Shown here in pieces: positions 11,943 through 22,319 of a stretch of 64,000 nucleotides of DNA (positions are counted from its first letter, which is position 1; each line of letters begins with the position of its first letter). The position numbers were made by a program, and so were the translations under genes. Below the pieces are notes generated by a model that saw only the letters and a list, made by a program, of their open reading frames with translations, did no database searches and was not told the origin of the DNA. This DNA is from Telmatactis stephensoni (lineage: Eukaryota; Cnidaria; Anthozoa; Actiniaria; Isophelliidae), in the NCBI GenBank assembly GCA_029948255.1, contig JALIZF010001816.1, positions 248,001-312,000 on the forward strand, given 5' to 3'.

Positions 11943-12105
11943 AATTTCAAATCCTATAGAAAATGAATTAAATGATTAAAAGAATTACAAATGATTAATT
12001 CACTACTTCATGCATAATATGAATCATTCGTTATCTAAAAGTGGATTCTCCACAATGAAAAAACAAAGCAACAAATCAAATCATTGTTTTCGAGTTGTAG
12101 GTTTG

Positions 12106-13165
12106 TGAAGGGACACTCGGTAGAGACTTTCTGTTCTTGGCTTGTTCTTTAATCAATAGATTTTGAACTCAGCTTTTAGCTCAACTACAACAACTTTCTT
12201 CTGAACTACTTAAATACAATGCACCCCTTGTTGGAAAATCTTATGAAGTGACAACCTGTCAAAAACTATTCGATATTAACTAGGAAATTTATAGGGGCGG
12301 TGCCCCTTAATAAGAATACGAAAATTACAATATTTATACTTGAGACTAAATGTATCAAAAATCAGTTGTTGTATGATTAAAATGGTACATCGGTTTAAAG
12401 GTTTTAGGGTGCCGTTAAAGTACCAATTAACTTTAATAAACTACAGGGGCAAGGAGTCGTAGAAGCAAGGGGACACGAGTCACAGGAGCCAAGGACACGA
12501 GCAGGCCAACCAGGTTATGTAAGAAAAAGGTTGGTCAAGGTCAGTACGTGCTGGTATGTTGATCATACAACAATCATATGACCCGCCAGTTCAGATTTCC
12601 CAACGTTAATAATTATCAAAACGATGCCGTAATAAAAAGAGATTCAAAATAACATCAAAATAATTGTTCTGAATTAATTACCACATGGTTGTCAGTGCTG
12701 TTCTAACCCTCGCATATATTGCTGCCAACCTGGCGGGGGCAGAGGATGTTGATAGCAACTGTCAAAGTCTTCGTCTATCCATTTGGGGTTTGCCATGGCT
12801 GCCACATGGTCGTGGAAGGGCACATAGGCCGGAACAAAAAGAATATGTTGGAATCCCACTAGGTACGGATCGGTGGGGCACCTACGTTTGGTCTCCCACA
12901 TTATATGGTGCGAGGCTCTACCTGCAAAACGGGCACCTATAGTGCCCGGAGGTAAGTGCATGGTGGAAAGGCTCCAAGAGGCATCTCTTGTGGATGCGTT
13001 TTTGCCAACACAGTGCAGGGGTGGATGGTTCCTCCTTGGGGGTATAGCATTTGAAGCATTTCATCTAGAGGAAAGCCTCAAGACGACGTTGGTCCCTTGT
13101 TTCCTTTTGTTTCCTGACATCTAGGAAAAGGTCAGAGTGGAGAATTACTCTTGTGGTTTGACATA
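12106..13165 (-). repeat. direct repeat A, probable 3' LTR of decayed Gypsy element
   Basis: This stretch is closely similar to 17430-18525 in the same orientation; for example GACACTCGGTAGAGACTTTC occurs at about 12113 and 17440, and ACCACATGGTTGTCAG at about 12680 and 18027. The pair brackets a block with retroelement domains (chromodomain, RNase H, gag-like tail) on the minus strand. This makes them candidate long terminal repeats, with this copy at the 3' side. A has about 55 bp (12541-12595) not present in B. Both copies hold weak open frames on both strands (12685-12961) with a few Cys/His, which may be decayed coding sequence; terminal TG..CA limits are not certain. Confidence 0.5.
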
Positions 13166-13394
13166 TTTTGGAGAGAGAAAAATATAATGAGTTGAGAAAT
13201 AAATGTGACCAAGGTATGAAAGGTGTAGATTGGAAATCCAATATCAATGCATATGAAAATGTGAAAGTGCAGACTAGTAATCCAATCTCAATGCATGTGA
13301 GAAAAAATTTTGTTAATTGTGACAAAGATAAGTTAGAATAAATTGTGACGAAGATGAGTTAGAGGAAGAGAGAGTCTACAATAAGATAGATACT

Positions 13395-13517
13395 TTAGGA
13401 TGAGTTAAATGCAGTGATCAATCGCTTGTCAAGAATGTTCCCTTCCGGCTCCCAGGTAGCACCTTTCACAGGGCAATTGGCCCATTTGACTAAATATTGA
13501 GTGACCCCCCGTCGAAC
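13395..13517 (-). pseudogene. chromodomain of a Gypsy (chromovirus-type) integrase C-terminus
   Basis: Minus-strand translation gives RRGVTQYLVKWANCPVKGAT then WEPEGNIL and a stop codon at 13395-13397. The YLVKW and TWEPE.N motifs are the hallmark of chromodomains, which in chromovirus-type Ty3/Gypsy elements sit at the C-terminus of integrase and direct integration to modified histones. A natural stop follows about 12 residues after the domain, as in those elements. The sequence upstream in the same frame is not integrase but an LTR-like scrap (13525-13570) and then RNase H-like sequence, so an internal deletion or nested rearrangement has removed the integrase core. Confidence 0.75.
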
Positions 13518-13524
13518 ACGTTTC

Positions 13525-13570
13525 TAAAGGAGTTTTTCCCTTTAAAACCAATGCGGGCTTGTAATTTGTA
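13525..13570 (-). repeat. LTR-like fragment (copy D)
   Basis: The words CCCTTTAAAACCAATGCGGG and GGCTTGTAATTTGTAC recur at about 17905 (in repeat B) and 32210. This ties the scrap to the same repeat family. It is wedged between the chromodomain and the RNase H remnant. Confidence 0.5.
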
Positions 13571-16541
13571 CATCAGCAGCATCTTTTGAAGGCATAGTGT
13601 TGCTTGACAGCAATTCTTTCTCATTATGTTTTCTAAGGGCTTGTGGCCAGTTTTGAATTTGCTGCAGTCAGCTTGTGACAGTGATTAATAAAGATTATTT
13701 CTAGTGAATGTAGTCCACCTGATATCGGAGCACAATGTATAATTTGGAGGCATATATCCCAAAGCCATTACTTGCATTAAGAGGATGGAAGTGTACAAGG
13801 TTCTCTTGAGTTGTGCATTTAACATAATCACATGATTGACTAACTTCATAGGCATTCAAGTGCTTACAATAGGAAACAGTGTCTAGCTGTGTGTAAGCAA
13901 AAATTATTGATGCATTGACAAGAAAGATTTTGATAATTCTGCCAAAAACTGGTGTACCACACTCTAAACTTGCCGTACACTTTCACCCAAGATGTTATGT
14001 GAAGGAAGGGGAAAATGTGTTGGCAAGGGCATTATTTAGTGCTAGATGAATTAAATTTGTTGTGTAGTAGTCATCTGAGCTAATTTGCATGCAACACTTA
14101 TTTGTATGGCAATTGGTTCCAAAAATATGTTGATACTTTTTGGGACATAATCATGTGCTACCTGCATTACCACATGTCAATAAGATCCACCATTGTTTAA
14201 AACAAAAGAATTATTCTCACTCATGCACTCTTCCAATAACTTTCTTTTGATTCATGCAACCTTATGTTTTGGTGTCACCAAATAATGATTTGATATGTAC
14301 CATTATAGAAAGAAGTCGTTAATTAAGCCAAACTTTCCTCTATCTAAATTAACTCCTTGCGTACTGTGTGATCATTTTCAGTGATGTTGGCACAAATAGC
14401 AGGAATAAGATTTTCCATCCCCTTGTCTTGTATTGTTCTATTGCTACCTATTAATTAATTTACAATATGACAAATTGGGAGATTTCAGTTAACTTTCCAA
14501 ATCATGACATTCTATTGATTTAATGGATAGCACAGTAAATGTATGAGCATTGTGTTATTATGTTATTACATATGTTCACATGCAATATTTGAAATTTTTT
14601 TGGAGTAAATTGACATAAGGGGATTTTGAGCTGAACATTTTAAGCCTTCAGATGAGTGTTATTTGAGTGTTGGAATGAGAATGTTGTAATACTCTGTCAT
14701 GCAATGAAAGTTAATACATCTTTGTTGGAAATATGTTGTTGTTATCACCATTGTTGTAAATGTATATTGACATTTAATGTTTACCCACATCTAGCATAAG
14801 CAGCTAGGATTATGAAAAATGCACTTGGGTACATGAAGCTCTGCTAGTGTTGTAACTGCATGCAGATGTTATCAATTACTTAAACAAAAAACAAAAAAGA
14901 AATGAAGAAATAAATTATTCTAAGTAGGTAACTAAAATATATTTACTTGGTCCCATTTCAATGTGATGGCGGAGTTAGTTGCCAGGATGGCATTGCATTT
15001 GGTAGGCTTGCAGTGCGTGATGTCTTTTGGCCAATGAGCATGTTATGTTCTTTATTAAAAAAAACATTGCAGAACTTTATCACTGGTTTATTTTTTTACA
15101 TTAGCAACAAGGGCAACTTGTTTTGAATCAGGGAAAAGTATTGTAATATGTACGTGACCATCATGCAACCAGCACCCTTTTCTCATTTACAAATGAACTG
15201 AAAGCAGTCTATAAGTCTGCCTATATAAGAGTAAAGGGAAATGGCACCTAATCTAAAAAGCAATATTTAGTTGTGTTTTTGTAAGAATAATTATCTCCAG
15301 CTCACCTTAAAGTTGTTCGTCTTCAATGCAAGCTTTTTAAAATATGTGTGTTTGGCTTCAAATCGCATAGACCAATTACGAACCAAAGGACCTCTCCTAT
15401 TAGTACAACGAAAAGGGAGTGAATGTCAGGTTTCACAATTTAAGTACTTCATATACAAATGAGAAAAGTGTAAATTCATGCTTAAATTCTTTTGTTTTCA
15501 AGTTATCTGAATTTGCTGCAATTTTCTTATCAAGAAGTTAACGATGTGTGTAAGTATTATAAACATTTCTAGTATGGGATGCTCATTATTTTAACACACA
15601 CACACACACACAAAACAAACAATAGAAAACAAATGAAACAAAAACTATTTATAGAAATTATAACTATTATAGAATTTTTTAGAGATTTTTTACTTGTTTT
15701 GCTATACATTTTTTTCTGTATTATGTATTTTGCCATATTTATATTTGTAAATCAATAATTTAACAACAGTAGCCATTGACTGCACTTTTGCCATATAAGC
15801 CACTGGCTTTGGCTTTACCTCTCTTTACTTGTGTAAAAATATGTAGCCAACAAATTGAATAAATTGAAAATTGAATTGAATTGAACAGCACATGCATTTT
15901 GACAGTAATATACCTTACAATAAGCTAATGGGGTAGTGGTGTGTGGTTGGTGGTTGTGTGTGTGATGGGGAGGTCAGAGGATGTAAGTTTAGCAGTCTCT
16001 TCTGCCTGTGCAATTACAGAAAGAGCTGTATCAGAATTACGGATGGATGCAGTGATGTGTTTGGAGGTGGAGAGTATGTGATGTGCATGTGCCTGTTGTC
16101 GTTGTTCATGATGGGAGAGAAGGATCTTAGTAAGGGAGTGACCGGCCTGGTGTAAAGTTTCAGACCATAGGTATGCATGTTCAGGGGATAGTTCTGGGGG
16201 GGTGGGGAGAGAGGGTATTAGGTTGGAGGGGGGTCATTGCGGGTAACATGGGAGCGGAGGATGGTGGAACGCGTGGTTCATTCATGTTCATCATCAACTC
16301 GGTTAACGTCATGGCTTAAGTATGAATACAGTTTTAAATCGAAACAAGATTTAAAACTAAAATAGCTTCTCGTTTTGCATTGTTTAACATGCCAATTTTC
16401 ACCTTTCTTGCTATAATGTCTTGCATCAACTCCTATGGCTTCTCTGTTGTTTTTCCTTTTAAAAAGTCAAACATGCTTTGACTGATCTTTTTAACCCTTT
16501 TCCCTCCACCTGATTCACCCATGCTAATCTTGTGCACCCTA
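13570..16541 (-). repeat. 3-kb duplicated segment, copy 1
   Basis: Closely similar along its length to 32480-35664 in the same orientation, with small indels and two larger ones in the other copy. The low-coordinate end carries a decayed minus-strand RNase H (13575-13680). The high-coordinate end (about 15950-16541) corresponds to minus-strand open frames in the other copy. The middle is AT-rich and non-coding, with a (CA)n run at 15597-15612. It lies between the putative LTRs A and B and is best read as the decayed interior of that element. Confidence 0.65.
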
Positions 16542-17430
16542 TGGTCATTGCCAAAGTAAAGCATGTCTTTTCAAGTTTAGCCACTCAAAAGCAATTATGC
16601 ATGTAAAGAAAACGAAAAAATAGTATTAACATGGCAAGCAACTGTTATAAGATTATAGCAGTTGCTTAGCGCAAATGTTAACATCAATGCAAAACATACA
16701 TGAAATGAGACTAAAGCTTATTCACCCTTTTGTCTTTACTTTTGTAAACTGCATGCCAAAGCTGCAATTTATCATTGTTCAGCTCTGGGATATCTCCATT
16801 GATGTTGGGTTGATTATGTTGACCCAATAGGTGTTACTGTCTCATTAAATGGTGGTGGCTTTGCCCAAGCTTGTATGGGGCTGCCTGAATGCACCAACTG
16901 GTACTGGGGAAGTTTCGTGGTTTAATGGTAAATTGGGGAACTTCGATAATTTGGAATCGATGCCTCACATAGCTCAGAGAGGAAAGACTGATCTCCGTCA
17001 TAGTCAAAATGAATTTCAAAATTCTCGTTTGTGACAGTCATCTTCCTTCTATAAAGCTGTAGCTTTACTTTTTAGTAAATCACAGCATTTAAGCACTTAA
17101 CACCATCCATTTATACTTGCTGAATGGCGTTATCAAAAATGTTTTCAAAGAACCGAGATAAGGATGGGTTCATATTCACATACCATTCCAAACAATCAAA
17201 ATGCATTTGACATAATTGTATACTGATAACTTCCACTGTCTGTGTGACTGTGTAATCTAAAGCGATATGTTTCATGCCAGTGCTTCTCTTTTCTGAAGCC
17301 AATGTGCATGTACTTGGACTTCTACTTTTTGTGTAGGGTGATAAAATGGTGCTAATAATTACATAGGATATGTGTATATAGGATATGCAATTCAATTGTG
17401 TATATTCAGTAAGGCATTTGGTTGTATGCA
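16541..17430. other. no gene seen
   Basis: No supportable gene. Similarity to the second 3-kb copy ends at about 16541. Confidence 0.5.
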
Positions 17431-18525
17431 GGTTTGAAGAGACACTCGGTAGAGACTTTCTGTGCTTGGCTTGTTCTTTTAATCAATATAGATTTTGAAC
17501 TCAGCTTTTAGCTCGACTACAACAACTTTCTTCTGAACTACTTAAATACAATGCACCCCTTGTTGGAAAATCTTATGAAGTGACAACCTGTCAAAAACTA
17601 TTCGATATTAACTAGGAAATTTCTAGGGGCGGTGCCCCTTAATAGGAATACGAAAATTACAATATTTATGCTTGAGACTAAATATGTCAAAAATCAGTTG
17701 TTGTACGATTAATATATAATTTACAAGAAAGCGTTTCGTCATGAAAGGTCAACTAGTACATCAGTTTCAAAGGTTTTAGGTCGTCATTAAAGTACTGATT
17801 AACTTAAATAAACTACAGGGGGCAAGGAGTTGTAGAAGCAAGTCACAAGCAGGCCAAACCAAAGAGGTAATGTAAGAAAAAGGTTGGTCAAGGTCAGTAT
17901 GATTTCCCTTTAAAACTAATGCAGGCTTGTAATTTGTACTTTGCACAACCATTGATAATTATCAAAACAATTCCGTAATAAAACCAGATTCAAAATAACC
18001 TCAAAATAATTGTTCTGAATTAATTACCACATGGTTGTCAGCGCCGTTTTAACCCTCCCATATATTGTTGCCAACCTGGCAGGGGCAGAGGGTGATGATA
18101 GCGACCATCAAAGTCTTCGTCTATCCAGTTGGGGTTTGACATGGCTGCCACATGGTTGTGGAAGGGCACGTAGGCCAGAACAAAAAGAATATGTTGGAAT
18201 CCCAGTGGGTACGGATCGGTGGGGCACCTACGTTGGGGGTATGTTTGGTCTTTCACATGATATGGTACAAGACTCTGCCTGCACAGTGGGCACCAATAGT
18301 GCCCAGGGGTAAATGCATGGTTGAAAGGCTCCAAGAGGCAACTCTCATGGATGCGTTCTCAGCAACACAGTGCAGGGATGGATGGTTCCTCCTTGGGGGT
18401 ATAGCATATGAAGCATTTCATCTTGAGGAAAGCCTCAAGACGATGTTGGTCCCTCTTTACGTTTTTCCTTTTGTTTCCTGACACCTAGGAAAAGGGCACA
18501 GCGGAGAATTACTGTTGTGGTTTGA
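17430..18525 (-). repeat. direct repeat B, probable 5' LTR of decayed Gypsy element
   Basis: Partner of 12106-13165. A minus-strand frame at 18038-18334 includes HYWCPLCRQSLVPYHVK, a possible zinc-binding piece that is present but more decayed in A, so part of the repeat may once have been coding. Beyond 18525 the sequence contains direct repeats of TTGAGTTGATTT and of AACCAAGATGACTGATTCT-like words. Confidence 0.5.
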
Positions 18526-18837
18526 GTTGATTTGAGTTGATTTTGAGTTGATCTAGAGAGAGTTGCAAGGAAACGCCAAATTGAAGTATACCCGGTTACT
18601 ATAAACAACCAAGATGACTGATTCTCGAGCTAAAAGGCAATCACGGCCTGTGTTTTGCAGCATTAATGCAAGGTATGAGACATTCAGTGATTTTGTGTCG
18701 ATCTAGAGAGAATACCAAGGAAACGCCGAATTAAAGTATACAATCCTTGTTACTATTACCAACCAACATGACCGATTCTTGAACCATAAACAACCAAGAA
18801 TACTGATTCTCGAGCCACACAACAAATTTCACTGTGT

Positions 18838-18978
18838 ACCACACCACACCACACCACACCACACCACACCACACCACACCACACCACACCACACCACACC
18901 ACACCACACCACACCACACCACACCACACCACACCACACCACACCACACCACACCACACCACACCACACCACACCACA
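18838..18978 (+). repeat. (ACACC)n microsatellite
   Basis: About 28 uninterrupted copies of a 5-bp unit over 141 bp. Because 5 is not a multiple of 3, the unit is open in several frames on both strands, giving spurious histidine/threonine/proline or cysteine/valine/tryptophan ORFs. Confidence 0.97.
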
Positions 18979-19095
18979 TTTTATTTTTGCAAACATTATT
19001 ACAGTACAGATTTCATTTTTGAGAGAATTACAATGGGTAGGTTTAGTTACAGATAGTATGTGTATTTTTTTATTTATTTTATTTGTTTTGCTCAC

Positions 19096-20433
19096 CAAAA
19101 ACATGTAGTATTTTCCATCGTCGCAATTCCCAATCAGGCTGAGCTTTCTCCTGTAGCTGTTGAGGTACTCCTTAAGAATCGAATGGAGTTTGCTATCCAT
19201 CTGGAATGAAATCATAAAAATAAACTAGTAAGTAAATCAAATTGCACCCGGAAATGTTACCATAAAACTACATAAAAACTGGCAAGCCTGTTGACAACAT
19301 TCTTGAAGAGATGATAAATCTTCAAATAAGCAAGTGTTTTGTTGCAATTCATCGTATTTGGGGCTAGAAAATTGCTAGGCTCTAAAACGTTTCCAGTCGC
19401 CATTAAACAATAATCTACAAGGCTTTCCTCGCTATAAGTGAACTAGTCACAGGTAGCCCAAGTCAGTGAACTATCAATATAATAAATATCTCTTGATCTC
19501 AAGCACTAGGTTACTACCAAAGTGCATACCAAGGTTAAGCAGATAACATAGAGTTGAAGCCCTTTGATTGAAGTGATTTGGAACAAAGGACCGGAAATTG
19601 GGAAATCTGCATTATTGATAATTATTTTTGGGTTTTATTTTCTTCAAAAAGGAATCGGTAAATGTTTTTTGTTTGTTTTGAATTGAGCCTTCATTTGTTT
19701 GTTTTAGCATGTAGTTTATTGCCCAATCATATAGTGCCTTATTTAGAGCTCTTTTAGAAAAGTATGCTACAGCTTCCATAAAAAGGTGCCTTTTTACCAA
19801 TGAAATTGCAATTGTCTTTAGATAAAAATAACTGGTCTATCAGCTATTTAGTGTCCAGTTTTTCCTCCCCACTTTTTCAGCTGAACAAACCTCAATTGAA
19901 ATGGTATCGCGTCCATGTGACTTGGATGTCTTGAAATCTTGAAAAAGTAACTCGAAATTGCCTTCACGGGATCAGATGAGCACATTGGTCTTAGGAAAAT
20001 TGGTTGCAGTAAAGGTCTTCTCATCATCTTCCTGGAAAAGTACCAGGGCCCTAATTTCCAAACCTCTAAAAAACAAAAGACAGACATTTGATAACTACCT
20101 GCCAAGTGGATGACTTATACACACATTATCACTGATACTGCATAGCATGAATTAACCTGCTAGCTACGAAATCCTCCAATGTACTTTGAATACATCTAGC
20201 CTCATTTCGATACTAAAACACTGCCTGTTCATTATTAATACCCACAAGTCCTCGTGCCCAGCTCTTCAAATGAAATGTGTGTAATAAGTGCAGGAAGTGT
20301 TATAATTTTCTTCTTACCAAGCTGGTGGTAAATGTGTGTACAGAGCAACCAATCATCTCTTTTGCCTGGTTCTGGCCTTTTGTGGTATTCACACGGAGCC
20401 TTTGCAATTTCAAACAGTCCAAAAATTTTATCC
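19096..20433 (-). CDS. three candidate exons of an unidentified gene or recent pseudogene
   Basis: Three minus-strand blocks have AG/GT borders and compatible phases: 20318-20433 (acceptor TACAG, donor CTTG|GTAAG), 19891-20063 (donor GAG|GTTTGT) and 19096-19200 (acceptor TTCCAG, donor TTG|GTGAGC). Joined by phase, block 1 reads DKIFGLFEIAKAPCEYHKRP and on; block 2 continues LEIRALVLFQEDDEKTFTA; block 3 is MDSKLHSILKEYLNSYRRKL and on. Block 2 has an in-frame TGA at 19972-19974. Using an acceptor 2 bp earlier avoids it but then ends at a TGA inside block 3. So this is either a gene with one nonsense change or a pseudogene. I do not recognise the family. The first block needs an earlier exon not found here; the exons at 31.4-32.2 kb on the same strand are in the wrong phase to join directly. 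Confidence 0.4.
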
Positions 20434-21094
20434 CTGTATCAATTAGAAATCAATAGATAAATAACAACAATAATTTTTGACGGCAGAGTTCCGGCGTTAC
20501 CCAGGACCCAGGTGGCCTCATCTCAGTTGGGTGGGTGGCAAAGATAGCAGATTGAACAATGATTTGTGACGTCATCAAAACATGCCTGGAATGGCTGGTC
20601 AGCGGTAATTGTTTACCATTAATTGAAAATGGAGGTATAAATTTGTCATAATTGTTATATTCAAATTGATCATGCCAAATTCACTGCTTATTACAGTATC
20701 TTCATGGAAGTATCCATCAACGTCAAGAAATGCCTAAAAGTGATATTTCTCGGTAGGGACAATGTTCTGTTATGAGTCCTTCATCGCAAGACCAGGTCTG
20801 AGTGTCGCATTGGAATGTTCTGTAAAATTGTACTAGACAAGGACATGGTATTGCTAAAATTTCCACACATGTCCAATACAGTCGCATAGATTCCAATGGA
20901 AAAATGATTTTTCCATTGGAGTCCAGTCGTGACTATCTACACAGGAAACCCACATAATACAACACAGATTAATGTGGGTGTCCTGTGCTACTGTCCACAG
21001 GAAACCCAATTCATATTTCTCAACCAAGCATGAGGCATTGACGAATGGAGTCCAATCGATTCCATTGGAGACAAGTAGATTCCATCGGAATGGT

Positions 21095-21991
21095 AAAATT
21101 CTAGTCGTCAAACAATGGAACCAAAATAGCTCTAATATGTTATACGCCGTTTCCAAAGAACTACGATACAAGTATCGCCTTTTGTTGGCTGTAAAATACG
21201 AAATCAATTCGCTTAATTGTCCGTCAAAACTCCTTGCGAAATCAAAACTCGCCATCGATCGGAATCGCAAAATTCTAGTCGTCAAACAATGGAACCAAAA
21301 TAGCTCTAATATGTTATACGCCGTTTCCAAAGAACTACGATACAAGTATCGCCTTTTGTTGGCTGTAAAATACGAAATCAATTCGCTTAATTGTGCGTCA
21401 AAACTCCTTGCGAAATCAAAACTCGCCATCGATCGGAATTGCAAAATTCTAGTCGTCAAACAATGGAACCAAAATAACTCTAATATGTTATACGCCGTTT
21501 CCAAAGAACTACGATACAAGTATCGCCTTTTGTTGGCTGTAAAATACGAAATCAATTCGCTTAATTGTCCCTCAAAACTCCTGGCAAAATCAAAACTGAT
21601 CGCCATCGGAATCGCAAAATTCTAGTCGTCAAACAATGGAACCAAAATAACTCTAATATGTTATACGCCGTTTCCAAAGAACTACGATACAAGTATCGCC
21701 TTTTGTTGGCTGTAAAATACGAAATCAATTCGCTTAATTGTCCCTCAAAACTCCTGGCAAAATCAAAACTGATCGCCATCGGAATCGTAAAATTCTAGTC
21801 GTCAAACAATGGAACCAAAATAGTTCTAATATGTTATACGCCGTTTCCAAAGAACTACGATACAAGTATCGCCTTTTATTGGCTGTAAAACACGAAACCA
21901 AATCACTTAATTGTCCTTCAAAACTCCTAATGTGTTATACGCCGTTTCGGCAAAGAATTACGATACCAGTATCGCGCCCAGTTTTGTTGGC
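21095..21991. repeat. left subterminal tandem array (173-174 bp units)
   Basis: The 14-mer AAAATTCTAGTCGT starts at 21095, 21269, 21443, 21616 and 21789. Each unit contains ATGTTATACGCCGTTTCC and the near-palindrome CGATACAAGTATCG. The first two steps are 174 bp (58 codons) and the next two 173 bp, so long open frames on both strands here (217 and 250 residues) are by-products of the period. A sixth, partial and diverged unit follows at about 21928-21991, and a further scrap lies at 22275-22316. Confidence 0.9.
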
Positions 21992-22069
21992 TGTAAAACA
22001 CGAAACCAATTGCAGGCTCGTAACATAATTATGGTATATTTTCGTCTCACTGATTCCTGGATTTTACTG

Positions 22070-22262
22070 AAATTTTGATCCCTGAGTCCATGTTTTTAGA
22101 AATTTTTGATCCCTAATCCTTGGTGCAAAAAACTGAGCTGATCCCTGATCCTGACCCAATGTCCCTGATCCTCGATCCCACCCATTAGATCTCTGAGCCC
22201 TGGCCTCTGATCCCCGATCCTGGCCATAATTTGGGGCTTGATCCCTGATCCCATATACCATG
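22070..22262 (+). repeat. GATCC-rich simple sequence
   Basis: Degenerate repeats of a TGATCCCTGATCC-like word, with GATC about every 8-15 bp, inside the 6-kb element between the main left array and a detached array scrap. Confidence 0.7.
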
Positions 22263-22319
22263 TTACGAGCCTGTAATTGTCCTTCAAAACTCCTAATATG
22301 TTATACGCCGTTTCCAAAT

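Noticed and set aside
12685..12961. WW or zinc-finger domain in the minus frame ending PLPPPGWQQYMRG
   Set aside because: Only the PPGW word fits. The second Trp and the rest of the WW domain are absent.
12685..13124. Plus-strand open frames in repeats A and B (also 18031-18481)
   Set aside because: Not conserved in frame between the two copies and no domain is visible; the minus-strand reading is at least as good. Described within the repeats.
18731..19215. His/Thr/Pro-rich and Trp/Cys/Gly-rich open frames
   Set aside because: Product of the (ACACC)n microsatellite. Only the part at 19096-19200 on the minus strand, outside the repeat, is kept as a possible exon.
20854..21625. Open frames of 250 (minus) and 217 (plus) residues
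   Set aside because: They cover the 174-bp array on both strands at once and end where the period changes to 173 bp. No protein family fits.
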